Counted from the first letter of the stretch, positions 41,081-49,352 are shown. The stretch: 64,000 nt of DNA from Vibrio viridaestus (GCF_003856525.1 NZ_RJVQ01000008.1:82964-146963), one strand, 5' to 3'. Notes: generated by a model not told the origin, from the letters alone. Translations and numbers: made by a program.

Positions 41081-41094
41081 TGTTCCAAGGAACA
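41081..41094. promoter_or_regulatory. Palindrome before RND operon, possible repressor site
   Basis: TGTTCCAAGGAACA is a perfect 14-bp palindrome located 51-64 bases upstream of the adaptor start codon. TetR-family repressors often bind such sites before RND operons. The binding protein is unknown and the assignment is inferred only from position and symmetry. Confidence 0.5.
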
Positions 41095-41370
41095 GTTCAA
41101 AATAAATTTAGTAAATACCTATTTTAGAAATAGATTTCCCCCACAATGTTCTTAGTCTACTGCACATATGGGTTAATACTCGGTTAAATAAAAATTAACC
41201 TGACTAAGAACAGAGCGTACATAAGGATCATTACAACACTTCGCAACCTATTGACCAAAGGGAATTTTCGTTCTTTTACATAATAATTAGAGTGCTAAGT
41301 AATCACTAATAGATTAGGTTTCTGTCTTGGCGATAGCAAATATTATGGTGTTGAACCATCAAAGGTGGGA

Positions 41371-41402
41371 TAAAAAAAGGCCTGATTTCCGGATCAGGCC
41401 TG
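41371..41402 (-). terminator. Minus-strand terminator in RND upstream region
   Basis: AGGCCTGAT and ATCAGGCCT form a perfect 9-bp stem with a six-base loop; on the minus strand it is followed by TTTTTTTA. It faces the RND operon and would stop readthrough from the right. It lies about 105 bases beyond an earlier terminator, so it may end a short separate transcript. Confidence 0.85.
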
Positions 41403-41506
41403 AATTCGAAACTATTATGTTCAAAAGTGTAACTTTGTTATCAATTCGGTTGTTCGCGCAGTCCCAATACTCCTCTGCCCTGGAGTGAGAAACTGCCCTC
41501 ACAAAA
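41403..41506 (-). ncRNA. Possible small RNA between two tandem terminators
   Basis: Minus-strand sequence between the terminators at 41507-41542 and 41371-41402. It is richer in G and C than the flanking AT-rich DNA and contains two copies of AGGGCAG about 20 bases apart. No open frame of note. An independent promoter is not evident, so it may simply be a 3' untranslated region protected twice; offered as a weak candidate. Confidence 0.22.
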
Positions 41507-41542
41507 AGATGAGATTCGTGTCACTCCGAATCTCATCTTTTA
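41507..41542 (-). terminator. Terminator downstream of sugar isomerase gene
   Basis: AAAAGATGAGATTCG and CGAATCTCATCTTTT form a 15-bp perfect stem around a short loop, 20 bases past the stop of the isomerase-like gene. A and T flanks make it functional in both directions. Confidence 0.92.
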
Positions 41543-41562
41543 TACAGCTAATTAGATTGCCA

Positions 41563-42393
41563 TTAGCCAGTATATTTAGTCATGTTCTCAATGCATGAGC
41601 GCGCAGCATCCCACAAATCATCTTCCCAACGTTTAGGGCTGAACAATTCAGTTGACCATACTCCGTCGAATCCAGTGGATTGAACTGCATTCGTAAACGC
41701 TTGTACGTCGATATCACCTTCTCCAGGGAAGTATGCGCGTTGAACAAGCTCATTCCATGGTTCATCTTTATATGGTTTACGTCCATCACAGAAATGCACA
41801 CCATAGATGATGTTTTTGTCCAACTTCGCGATATCGCTTGGCTGACTACCTGATGCATACAAGTGCCAGAAATCGACTACGATACCAACGTTAGGTTTTT
41901 TCAGTGTATCAATAACCTGTAAAGCGTGATTCAACGTATTGAACTGAGTTGATGCAATTACTTCGATTTGGTAACGCACACCATATTTCATACCAATATC
42001 TGAAATTTTATCGATGTTATTTGTCATGATGGTCATGATTTCATCTTGTGAAAGATGATCAATTCCATGCTGAGCTAAAATCTGTATGTTAGGACATTCT
42101 AAGTCAGCTGCAATCTGAGTTAGGCGCTCTGCATCTTTCAACATCTGAGTGTATTCGTCACCCTGATGGCGTTCAATATCAATCAAAGCATTGATACAAC
42201 CAGTTTGCAGACCAAAACCATCGATACGGCTTTTAAGTGCTGCAGTAGTGCCACCGTTATCTAAATAACGCAATAGTTTATTATGTAAAAACTCTAAAGC
42301 ATCGTAACCCGTTTCATGAGCAATTCTTGCTTCTGTCATGACGTTACAATAGTTAGTTGAAATTCCGTGTAGTGTCTTAAGCATGTCTATCAA
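41563..42393 (-). CDS. Sugar phosphate isomerase/epimerase-like TIM barrel protein
   Basis: A 276-residue member of the xylose-isomerase-like TIM barrel (AP endonuclease 2/IolE) family. Metal-binding positions look intact: E in QIEVIAST, D and H in VVDFWHLY, H in GVHFCDGR and E in WSTELFSP. The family includes inosose dehydratases, hydroxypyruvate isomerases and ketose 3-epimerases, which cannot be told apart here. It follows the (broken) sugar porter by 12 bases; together they look like an uptake-and-isomerise pair for a polyol or rare sugar. Confidence 0.8.
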   Translation of the reverse strand: MIDMLKTLHGISTNYCNVMTEARIAHETGYDALEFLHNKLLRYLDNGGTTAALKSRIDGFGLQTGCINALIDIERHQGDEYTQMLKDAERLTQIAADLECPNIQILAQHGIDHLSQDEIMTIMTNNIDKISDIGMKYGVRYQIEVIASTQFNTLNHALQVIDTLKKPNVGIVVDFWHLYASGSQPSDIAKLDKNIIYGVHFCDGRKPYKDEPWNELVQRAYFPGEGDIDVQAFTNAVQSTGFDGVWSTELFSPKRWEDDLWDAARSCIENMTKYTG

Positions 42394-42405
42394 TCTCCAT
42401 TATAA

Positions 42406-43844
42406 TTAGTGTGAGGTTACGACTTTAGAATCACGTTTAGTTTTTGCTTCCAGTCTGCTTGCCATAGTTCGTTCAATTTCTTCTAAAGATAAGCCTTTAG
42501 TTTCTGGAACAAATTTAGTCAGGAACCATAAGCAGAAGAGGTTAAATCCAACAAATATCCACATTGGGAAAGCACCGTGGAAGTGGCTCTGTAAATAGTC
42601 ATTTTGGTTTATCAATGGGAAGATCTGCATGATAATGAAGTTGAAAACCCACATCATACTTACTGAGATACCCATACCAATGCCACGAATCTGTGCAGGG
42701 AAGATTTCGGAAACCAATACCCAAGTACCTGCGCCCCAACCGATTGCAAAGAACACCATGAAGGTCACTACGCTAACCACAGTAATGTAACCAGTGTCGC
42801 CTGTGTACATGCCGTAAGAAACGAGCAATAGACAAGCGATACAACCCCACGTGCCTATTTTCATCATTGGCAAGCGGCCGAAGTGGTCAAATAGAACCAT
42901 ACCAATGAACGCGCCAATTGCATTGAACAAACCGATAAAGATAGTTTGGAAAAACACCATATCTTTGGTTGTTTCTGCAGTTTGTAATACTAGAGGAGCG
43001 TAATACATCATCACGTTCGCGCCAGTAATTTGTTGTAAAACTGCGATAGTACAACCAATAATCATGATGTATTTCATCACAGGATTAGCCAATCTCTTGC
43101 CTGAAGCAACTGGCTGTGAATCATCCCCTTTCATCGCTGTTTTTTCTTGGAAGATCCAATTAGCTTCTTCTTCGTTTAGATTTGGATAAATCTTTTTGTA
43201 AACAGCTAAAGCTTTTCTGGACGACCGTTGTTTAAATTCCATAAAGGTGATTCAGGCAAAATGAGAGTTAGAATAAACATCAGACCTGCAGGTACAAGTT
43301 GAGCACCCATCATCCAACGCCAACCGATATCATTTAGCCAAACTTCAGTAACACCCCATGCAATCAGAAAGTTCACCGCGTATACAACAGTCTGTGAGCC
43401 AACAACAGATAGATTGAATAAGCCAGATGCTTTACCACGAATCTCAGCTGGAGCAATTTCAGACATGAACATTGGTGCAACCGCACTTGCCATACCAACA
43501 CCAACACCGCATAAGATGCGAGCAGCAGAGAACATCACAAATGAGTCTGCAAATGCACTTCCCAAAGAAGAAACAATGTACAACACTGATGCAATCAATA
43601 ACGCTAATTTACGACCACTTTTTTCAGCCACACGACCAGAGATCAGTGAACCAAAAAAGCAACCAATAAAGATACTAGATACAACCCATCCGATTTGAGC
43701 TGAGCTCAGATGGAAATTTTGCTGAATGGGATCGACCGCGCCTGCAATTACCCCAGTAGAGTAGCCAAACATGACTCCCCCAAGAGCAGCAATTGCGCAC
43801 ATCGCGTAGACGTAGCGCGAATTATAATCCTTCAATTTCACCAT
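42406..43844 (-). pseudogene. Sugar porter (MFS, SP family) with one-base frameshift
   Basis: Two overlapping frames make up one sugar/H+ symporter. The first (43206-43844) covers helices 1-6 and has GRVAEKSGRK and PESPLWNLNNGRPEK, then hits a stop. The second (from about 43212 down to 42406, -1 frame) continues with ALAVYKKIYPN, then helices 7-12, including QQITGANVMMYY and PETKGLSLEEIE. The break falls in an AAAA run (plus coordinates 43213-43216); one extra A would restore a protein of about 480 residues, normal for the family. Either a true recent mutation or a sequencing error. Relatives transport inositol, xylose or galactose. Confidence 0.85.
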
Positions 43845-44202
43845 ATTATGGACTCCTAAATAACGTAAAAATAAAAATTAATGAGTAATTCATTTAGTAA
43901 TCTTTTTCTGATGCAACCAATCAATTTCATCTTTGCTATCGGTTGCAAAACTCACAAGACTGATGTGTTAAATCATATAAAAGACCTCAACATCAAACCT
44001 CGTGATAGAAAATATGATTTATTTGGATTCAATAAAGATATCCACATCACACATTTAGCAATAACATTATTAATAACAAGGTTTTAACAAATTAAAAATA
44101 CTATTAAATCATATGTTTATATGTGTTTGAGCTATATTTTTCTATCATTATTTCAGAAAATAAAAATAACAATGATAGATTATTGCATATATTTTTGATT
44201 TG

Positions 44203-44225
44203 TTTTTGATGTAAACAATCAAAAA
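44203..44225. promoter_or_regulatory. Palindrome upstream of sugar porter
   Basis: TTTTTGAT-gtaaaca-ATCAAAAA, an 8-bp perfect dyad with a seven-base centre. It is about 360 bases from the porter start, which is far for a simple operator; function is a guess. Confidence 0.35.
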
Positions 44226-44289
44226 TAACGCATTGTGATTCATTGATGGGAGAAATGTTTGTGATCCGAATCGGATATATTTTGAGGTA

Positions 44290-44323
44290 AAAAAAACCTC
44301 TGAAAAATTTCAGAGGCTTTTTT
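44290..44323. terminator. Terminator downstream of dat
   Basis: CCTCTGAAA-aa-TTTCAGAGG flanked by an A tract on the left and T7 on the right, 16 bases after the dat stop (minus strand). On the minus strand the hairpin is followed by TTTTTTTTA, a strong intrinsic terminator that closes the dgcN-dgcA-dat operon. Confidence 0.92.
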
Positions 44324-44338
44324 TGGTGTACTTGAATC

Positions 44339-45196
44339 TTATTCGGCGAGCTCTTTTGCGGTTGTGATGTAAATATCTCTAAGCTTTAAGGAAAATTCAC
44401 CAGGTTTACCATCAGAAATAGGCTTATCGTCAATTGCAACAACTGGCCAAACAAACGTGGTGGCTGAACTGATGAATGCTTCTTTTGCTGCGTAGGCTTC
44501 ATCAATGGTGAATAAACGTTCTTCAATTTCAATCCCCGTATCCTGAGCGAGCTTCATTAATGACGCCCGTGTGATACCGTGAAGAATGTCATTGCTAAGT
44601 GGTCTTGTAACGAGTTTACCTTCCTGCGTGATGATATAGGCGTTGCTAGAGCCACCTTCAGTCACATAGCCGTTTTCGATTAACCAGACATCGTCCGCGT
44701 TAGCCGCATGCGCAGCGTGTTTTGCCAAACAGGCAGGTAACAGGCTCGTTGTTTTTATATCGCGTCGTCTCCATCGAATATCGTCGAATGATATGACTTT
44801 AATTCCCGTTTCGCGTTTAGGTGAATTGATAAGAGAACGAGATTGAGTGAATAAAACGAGCGTTGGCTCTATATCATCTGAGTAATCAAATTCGCGATCG
44901 CTTTCTGCACCGCGAGAGAGCTGTAAATAGATCCCGCCTTCAACTAAATTGTTTTTTTCAATCAGTGTTTTTTGAATCTTAGTCAGCTCAGGGCCCGATA
45001 CAGGGAGCTTGATTCCTAACTCTTTTGTAGAGCGTTCCAAGCGCGCCAAGTGTCCCGGATTATCGATTAGTTTCCCATCTAGTACTGCAGTTACTTCATA
45101 AACGGCGTCAGCAAATAAAAAGCCACGATCGAAGATAGATACATGAGCTTGTGATTCAGGGATATATTTCCCATTAAGATAAACTGTACGTTCCAT
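44339..45196 (-). CDS. dat: D-amino acid transaminase (class IV)
   Basis: A fold-type IV PLP aminotransferase of 285 residues. The PLP lysine sits in RRRDIKTTSLLP (about residue 146), the typical D-amino acid transaminase context, and NAYIITQEGKLVTRPLSNDILHGITR carries the phosphate-binding region. In the family it moves the amino group of D-Ala and other D-amino acids to 2-oxoglutarate, giving D-Glu; a branched-chain or 4-amino-4-deoxychorismate enzyme is less likely. Third gene of the dgcN-dgcA-dat operon. Confidence 0.87.
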   Translation of the reverse strand: MERTVYLNGKYIPESQAHVSIFDRGFLFADAVYEVTAVLDGKLIDNPGHLARLERSTKELGIKLPVSGPELTKIQKTLIEKNNLVEGGIYLQLSRGAESDREFDYSDDIEPTLVLFTQSRSLINSPKRETGIKVISFDDIRWRRRDIKTTSLLPACLAKHAAHAANADDVWLIENGYVTEGGSSNAYIITQEGKLVTRPLSNDILHGITRASLMKLAQDTGIEIEERLFTIDEAYAAKEAFISSATTFVWPVVAIDDKPISDGKPGEFSLKLRDIYITTAKELAE

Positions 45197-45211
45197 AACA
45201 AAATCCTTCTT

Positions 45212-46186
45212 TTATCCCCACAACCGACGGTCGAAAGGCATCATTAAATTATTCTCAAATTCAAACCCTGGTTCTATATCCTTCGCCAGCAGTAACGGAC
45301 CATCTAGATCGACAACTTCGACACCTTGAGCAACAACATAAGCTGGCGCCATGCTTAACGAGGAAGACAACATACAACCGACCATGATTCTCAGTCCTGC
45401 TTGTTCTGCATCTTGCTTAAGCATGAGGGCTTCGGTTAGTCCACCAGTCTTATCGGTCTTAATATTGATCATGTCATAGCGTCCAATGACGTTTTCCAAA
45501 CTCTTTCTGTCATGACATGACTCGTCTGCACAAATTGGAATGGGACGGTCAAGACCATCTAGCCAGTGATCATTATCGGCATGAAAAGGTTGTTCAATCA
45601 TTGCGACATCAAGTTTGAGCAACTCAGGTATAAGGGCATCGTATGTTTCTTTGTCCCAGGCCTCATTGGCATCGAGGATAATTTTCGCTTTTGGAGATCC
45701 ATTTCGAACTGCTTTTACGCGCTCTAAATCTTCTGGTCCACCCAACTTCAGTTTTAACAATGGGCGGTAGGCATTTTCAACTGCAACCTGCTCCATTCGA
45801 TGCGGTTTATCCAAAGACAATGTATAGGCCGTCGTCAAAGGTTGTGGTTGGATTTTTAATGCATCCCACACAGACGAATGATTCAGTTTAAGCTCGAGAT
45901 CCCACATAGCACAGTCAAGCGCATTACGTGCAGCTCCGGACGGAAGCAAGCTTTGCAGATGTGTCCGGTTAATTCCACATTTCACCTCGGGTAAAACACC
46001 TTCAATCTGCGCTTTGACACTCTCCAATGTTTCACCGTATCGACTGTATGGCACACACTCCCCACGGCCAATAACCCCGCGAGTTCTTATCTCTACGATA
46101 ATTGTTTCGGCGGAGGTTTTCGTCCCCCGCGAAATAGTAAATGAACCACGTATAGGCCAGCTTTTTTGATGGATATTGACTTCCAT
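45212..46186 (-). CDS. dgcA: Dipeptide epimerase / DgcA-type N-acetyl-glutamate racemase (enolase superfamily)
   Basis: A 324-residue enolase-superfamily protein. Acid-base lysine in KLKLGG (near 152), metal ligands D, E and D in ILDANEAW, IEQPF and CADESCH, and second lysine in NIKTDKTGG are all visible. By itself it could be an L-Ala-D/L-Glu epimerase of murein recycling (YcjG). Because it directly follows a DgcN gene, with which it overlaps by one base, I favour DgcA, which in the described D-glutamate pathway converts N-acetyl-D-Glu to N-acetyl-L-Glu. Both activities are possible. Confidence 0.82.
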   Translation of the reverse strand: MEVNIHQKSWPIRGSFTISRGTKTSAETIIVEIRTRGVIGRGECVPYSRYGETLESVKAQIEGVLPEVKCGINRTHLQSLLPSGAARNALDCAMWDLELKLNHSSVWDALKIQPQPLTTAYTLSLDKPHRMEQVAVENAYRPLLKLKLGGPEDLERVKAVRNGSPKAKIILDANEAWDKETYDALIPELLKLDVAMIEQPFHADNDHWLDGLDRPIPICADESCHDRKSLENVIGRYDMINIKTDKTGGLTEALMLKQDAEQAGLRIMVGCMLSSSLSMAPAYVVAQGVEVVDLDGPLLLAKDIEPGFEFENNLMMPFDRRLWG

Positions 46187-47190
46187 TAGATCTCCGCAAC
46201 TTTGTCTACAATTCGACTTACGCCTTGACGGAATGGGTCAACAACAGGTAAACCCAGCTCAGATTCCACTTTGTCCATGTATTCAAGCGCTTCTTTTTCA
46301 GACATAGCAGATGTATTTACCGACACACCAACGAATACTGCATTTGGATTAGTTAGACGAGCAGTTAGGAGATTACGCTCCATGCAATCAGCTAGCGCTG
46401 GAAGTTTATAATCAGGAAGACCACGCATGTGTTCACGAGTTGGTTCGTGACAAAGAACTAAGGCATCAGCCTGAGCGCCATGGATCAGCCCAGTGGTTAC
46501 ACCAGCGTAGGAAGCGTGGAACAATGAACCCTGTCCCTCAACAATATCCCAATGCTGTTGATCTGCCGCCGGACAAATTGTTTCTATCGCTCCGGCAATA
46601 AAATCAGCGACAACACAGTCTGCACTCACACCTGCACCCGAAATAAGAATGCCTGTTTGACCAGTTGCACGAAAATCGGTGTTCATTCCACGCTCACTCA
46701 TTTCTTTTTCTATCGCAAGTGATGTGTACATTTTACCTACTGAGCAATCTGTACCTACGGTCAGTAAGCGTTTACCAGAACGTCTTTTACCACTGGCGAC
46801 CGGATAAACCTGAGTTGGATAGCGAACATCAAATAATGAGCATCCCTTTTTATCTGCTGCTGCAACAAGCTCTGGAATATCAGTCAGTTTATTGTGTAGC
46901 CCTGCCGCGATATCCATTCCTGCATCAATAGCTTCAAGTAAAACAGTAACCCACTCTTTAGAAATCAACCCACCTCGGTTAGCTACACCAATGACCAGAG
47001 TTTTTGCCCCTGCTTCGGCGGCTTCAGCTATCGAAAGATCGGTAAGTCCCACATCCGCATTGCAATTATCTAAACGGATTTGTCCAACACAATATTCCGG
47101 ACGCCATGTTTTAATCCCTTGTGCCACTTTAGCCGCTAGCGCATCAGGTGCGTCGCCTAAGAAAAGTAGATATGGTTGTTTAAGTTCCAT
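46186..47190 (-). CDS. dgcN: D-glutamate N-acetyltransferase DgcN (DUF1611)
   Basis: A 334-residue DUF1611 protein with an N-terminal domain (to about 135) and a P-loop domain beginning LLTVGTDCSVGKMYTSLA (about residues 143-160), then VEGQGSLFHASYAGVT. DgcN acetylates D-glutamate from acetyl-CoA in a D-Glu catabolic route described in marine and soil bacteria. First gene of the operon dgcN-dgcA-dat; a sigma-54 promoter candidate lies 63-79 bases upstream. Family assignment firm; the reaction is taken from the described homologue. Confidence 0.85.
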   Translation of the reverse strand: MELKQPYLLFLGDAPDALAAKVAQGIKTWRPEYCVGQIRLDNCNADVGLTDLSIAEAAEAGAKTLVIGVANRGGLISKEWVTVLLEAIDAGMDIAAGLHNKLTDIPELVAAADKKGCSLFDVRYPTQVYPVASGKRRSGKRLLTVGTDCSVGKMYTSLAIEKEMSERGMNTDFRATGQTGILISGAGVSADCVVADFIAGAIETICPAADQQHWDIVEGQGSLFHASYAGVTTGLIHGAQADALVLCHEPTREHMRGLPDYKLPALADCMERNLLTARLTNPNAVFVGVSVNTSAMSEKEALEYMDKVESELGLPVVDPFRQGVSRIVDKVAEI

Positions 47191-47252
47191 CTTTAATCTC
47201 CAAAGTCACTAATTACATTAATTTAAAATTTCACATTTACTGATAATCACAG

Positions 47253-47269
47253 TGCAAAATACGTGACAA
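47253..47269 (-). promoter_or_regulatory. Sigma-54 promoter candidate for dgcN operon
   Basis: Minus strand TTGTCACGTATTTTGCA against the consensus YTGGCACG-N4-TTGCW: 12 of 13 specified positions agree, the exception being T for the second G of the -24 GG. Spacing to the -12 GC is exact. Transcription would start near 47242, giving a leader of about 50 bases. Confidence 0.6.
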
Positions 47270-47555
47270 AAAATTAAAACCACAATCATTAATTAGTCCA
47301 ATTTAGTTAAAAAAACGACTATTTAAGCAATACATATCGAAATTAATGAATTAATATGCAAAACAAAAGCAAAAAATCGAACCATATTTAATACTGAAAA
47401 ATTTGCAATAAAAGAAATTAAATGAATATTTATCTTGTGGTATTTAGAAAAATACACGGAATAAGAAATTTTTTTAGTTATATATAATTTTGGTTAAAAA
47501 CAATTTTATAGATATTTTATCTATCGTTATTCACATGTTTATTTTGAATTATTTC

Positions 47556-47571
47556 TGTGAAAAAGATCACA
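47556..47571. promoter_or_regulatory. CRP-cAMP consensus site
   Basis: TGTGA-AAAAGA-TCACA matches the CRP core consensus TGTGA-N6-TCACA without a mismatch. It is about 370-400 bases from either start codon, so it could act through DNA looping, as a repressing or modulating site at sigma-54 promoters, or belong to an unseen sigma-70 promoter. Confidence 0.75.
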
Positions 47572-47629
47572 ATTAGAGACATGTGTTCAGGAATTTCTAA
47601 GCCTGTATTGAATAAAACAGACCAAATTA

Positions 47630-47665
47630 GCACCAAAACGGTGCCATAACGCACCAAATATATAC
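47630..47665. promoter_or_regulatory. NtrC-type enhancer pair
   Basis: GCACC-AAAAC-GGTGC (47630-47644) matches the NtrC site GCACC-N5-GGTGC as seen before E. coli glnA. A second, half-conserved copy GCACC-AAATA-TATAC (47651-47665) lies 21 bp away centre to centre, two helical turns, so dimers could bind side by side. The pair is about 290 bases upstream of the agcS and 395 bases upstream of the dgcN promoter candidates. Confidence 0.7.
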
Positions 47666-47904
47666 ATTTTCACTATATCACTTACTTTTTATATGGATTT
47701 GTTGTTTAACAAACGCGCCTTTCTGATATGGGTATTCAACAAACAACATTTAGATTAAAAAACCTATTTTATTTATAATTTTAGATTTTTATAAAAAATA
47801 CTTATCTTTATTTAATTGGAAGCGATATTATTTTCCACCCACTACACCAAGACCTAAGTCGACTCAACGAGTTTGATTATACTTTTTCATATATTGGTTA
47901 AAAC

Positions 47905-47921
47905 TTGGTTCATATATTGCT
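47905..47921 (+). promoter_or_regulatory. Sigma-54 promoter candidate for agcS-alr
   Basis: TTGGTTCATATATTGCT: GG and GC are separated by exactly ten bases, as required for a -24/-12 promoter, and 10 of 13 specified consensus positions agree. The expected start point is near 47932, 38 bases before the agcS ATG, with a GGAG ribosome binding site between. Confidence 0.62.
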
Positions 47922-47969
47922 ATTTAGTGAGAATCTATTGAAAAGTTCTAGTTTTTTGGAGTGTTACAG

Positions 47970-49352
47970 ATGGAACTGATACAAAACTTTATTAGTCAGG
48001 TGAATAGCATCGTATGGGGTGTCCCTATGCTTGTGATGATCCTTGGGGTCGGGGTGTTCTTAAACTTTGGCTTAAAGTTCATGCCCATTTTTAATATCGG
48101 TCGTGCATTCAAGTTGATGTGGAGTGGTCGTAAACCAGCTGAAAATGGTGATGGCGAGATTCCTCCCTTTCAAGCTTTAATGACGGCGATGTCAGCAACA
48201 GTAGGAACAGGAAATATTGCAGGGGTAGCAACGGCGGTATTTGTTGGTGGCCCTGGAGCATTATTTTGGATGTGGATGACCGCATTACTCGGTATGGCAA
48301 CTAAATACGCTGAAGCTGTTCTTGCCGTAAAATATCGCGAGACCGATGCCAATGGCAGTTTCGTTGGTGGTCCAATGTACTACATCAAAAATGGTATGGG
48401 CAAAAAATGGGCTTGGTTAGGCACCCTGTTTGCTTTCTTTGGTACATTTGCCTGCTTTGGTATTGGTAACGGTGTACAGATTAACTCTATTGCGCAGGTA
48501 CTCAACGCAAGCTTTTCTATTTCGCCATTGGTGGTCGGCATCGTAGTTATGATTCTTGCTGGCGCCGTTTTAATTGGTGGTATAAAACGTATAGGAGCTT
48601 TTGCGGGCGCACTAGTTCCTTTTATGGCATTAGCATATGTTGGCTGCGGTATCGTAATCTTGGCCGCTAACGCAGGAGAAATTGGCAGTGCGATAGCGTT
48701 AGTCTTTAAAGAAGCATTCACACCAACTTCGGCCGAGGGTGGCTTTGCAGGAGCGACCGTTTGGATGGCTATCCGTTACGGCGTGGCACGTGGTATTTTC
48801 TCAAATGAAGCTGGGTTAGGTTCGGCTCCGATAGCTCACGCAAGTGCACATACTGACGATCCTGTTCGTCAAGGGCTGATCGCTATGTTAGGTACCTTCA
48901 TCGATACCTTACTAATTTGTACTATTACCGGTCTAGTTATCATTATTTCGGGTCAATGGACGGCTGGAGAATCAGGAGCTGCACTAACATCAGCGGCATT
49001 TGATCAAGTCCTTCCCGGTGTCGGTGGATATCTCGTTGCTATCAGTTTGGCTATCTTTGCGTTTACGACTATCGTTGGTTGGTCTGTCTACGGAGAACGT
49101 TGTGCCATTTATCTGTTTGGTCCAAAAGCCGTACTGCCATTCAGAATTATCTTTGTTCTAGCTCTTCCCGTCGGAGCAACGATGGAGCTGAATTTTGTGT
49201 GGCTATTAAGTGATACGCTTAATGCAATGATGGCGATACCAAACTTAATCGCGTTAGCCGTGTTAAGCCCAGTTGTATTTAAGTTAACCAAGGCGTATTT
49301 TGCGTCTAAAGAAGAAAAATCTGGTGTGTCGTCGGTAGAAGAATCACGATAA
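47970..49352 (+). CDS. agcS: Sodium:alanine symporter family protein (AgcS/AlsT)
   Basis: A 460-residue transporter of the AGCS family with about 11 helices. Family motifs are intact: MTAMSATVGTGNIAGVATAV near residue 73, PGALFWMWMTALLGMATKYAEAVLAVKYRE split over two helices, and GVARGIFSNEAGLGSAPIAHA. AgcS transporters take up L- and D-alanine or glycine with Na+. The start ATG at 47970 is chosen for its GGAG site; a GTG three codons earlier overlaps that site. Followed by alr after 69 bases. Confidence 0.93.
   Translation: MELIQNFISQVNSIVWGVPMLVMILGVGVFLNFGLKFMPIFNIGRAFKLMWSGRKPAENGDGEIPPFQALMTAMSATVGTGNIAGVATAVFVGGPGALFWMWMTALLGMATKYAEAVLAVKYRETDANGSFVGGPMYYIKNGMGKKWAWLGTLFAFFGTFACFGIGNGVQINSIAQVLNASFSISPLVVGIVVMILAGAVLIGGIKRIGAFAGALVPFMALAYVGCGIVILAANAGEIGSAIALVFKEAFTPTSAEGGFAGATVWMAIRYGVARGIFSNEAGLGSAPIAHASAHTDDPVRQGLIAMLGTFIDTLLICTITGLVIIISGQWTAGESGAALTSAAFDQVLPGVGGYLVAISLAIFAFTTIVGWSVYGERCAIYLFGPKAVLPFRIIFVLALPVGATMELNFVWLLSDTLNAMMAIPNLIALAVLSPVVFKLTKAYFASKEEKSGVSSVEESR

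Larger units (their letters stand above)
41031..41562. other. Intergenic region upstream of RND operon
   Basis: About 530 bases without a protein gene. From left to right (plus coordinates): RND operon leader and palindrome at 41081-41094, an AT-rich promoter region with a GGTTAA/TTAACC dyad at 41182-41200, a minus-strand terminator at 41371-41402, about 100 bases of GC-richer sequence, and a second minus-strand terminator at 41507-41542. Confidence 0.6.
43845..44338. other. AT-rich region upstream of sugar porter
   Basis: About 490 bases with no credible gene; the 68-codon frame at 43881-44087 has no ribosome binding site. It contains three dyads upstream of the porter: TCTATCATT/AATGATAGA (44141-44149 and 44171-44179), TTTTTGAT-N7-ATCAAAAA (44203-44225) and ATCCGAATCGGAT (44264-44276). 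They are candidate operators for sugar control; no regulator gene is adjacent. Confidence 0.5.
47191..47969. other. dgcN-agcS divergent regulatory region
   Basis: About 780 bases of AT-rich DNA with no gene. It carries, from left to right: a minus-strand sigma-54 promoter candidate (47253-47269), a perfect CRP consensus site (47556-47571), an NtrC-type site (47630-47644) with a degenerate copy (47651-47665), a TTTGTT-gttt-AACAAA dyad (47698-47713), and a plus-strand sigma-54 promoter candidate (47905-47921). Confidence 0.7.

Noticed and set aside
41403-41506. Remnant of a 5S rRNA or rrn operon end
   Set aside because: The stretch superficially recalls an rRNA trailer, but no run of bases matches 5S rRNA as I know it.
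43206-43244. Programmed -1 frameshifting in the sugar porter
   Set aside because: The site GAA-AAG is not a classic slippery heptamer, no stimulatory structure was seen, and related porters are made from one frame.
43881-44087. 68-codon plus-strand frame in the porter upstream region
   Set aside because: AT-rich DNA with no ribosome binding site; composition unlike a protein gene.
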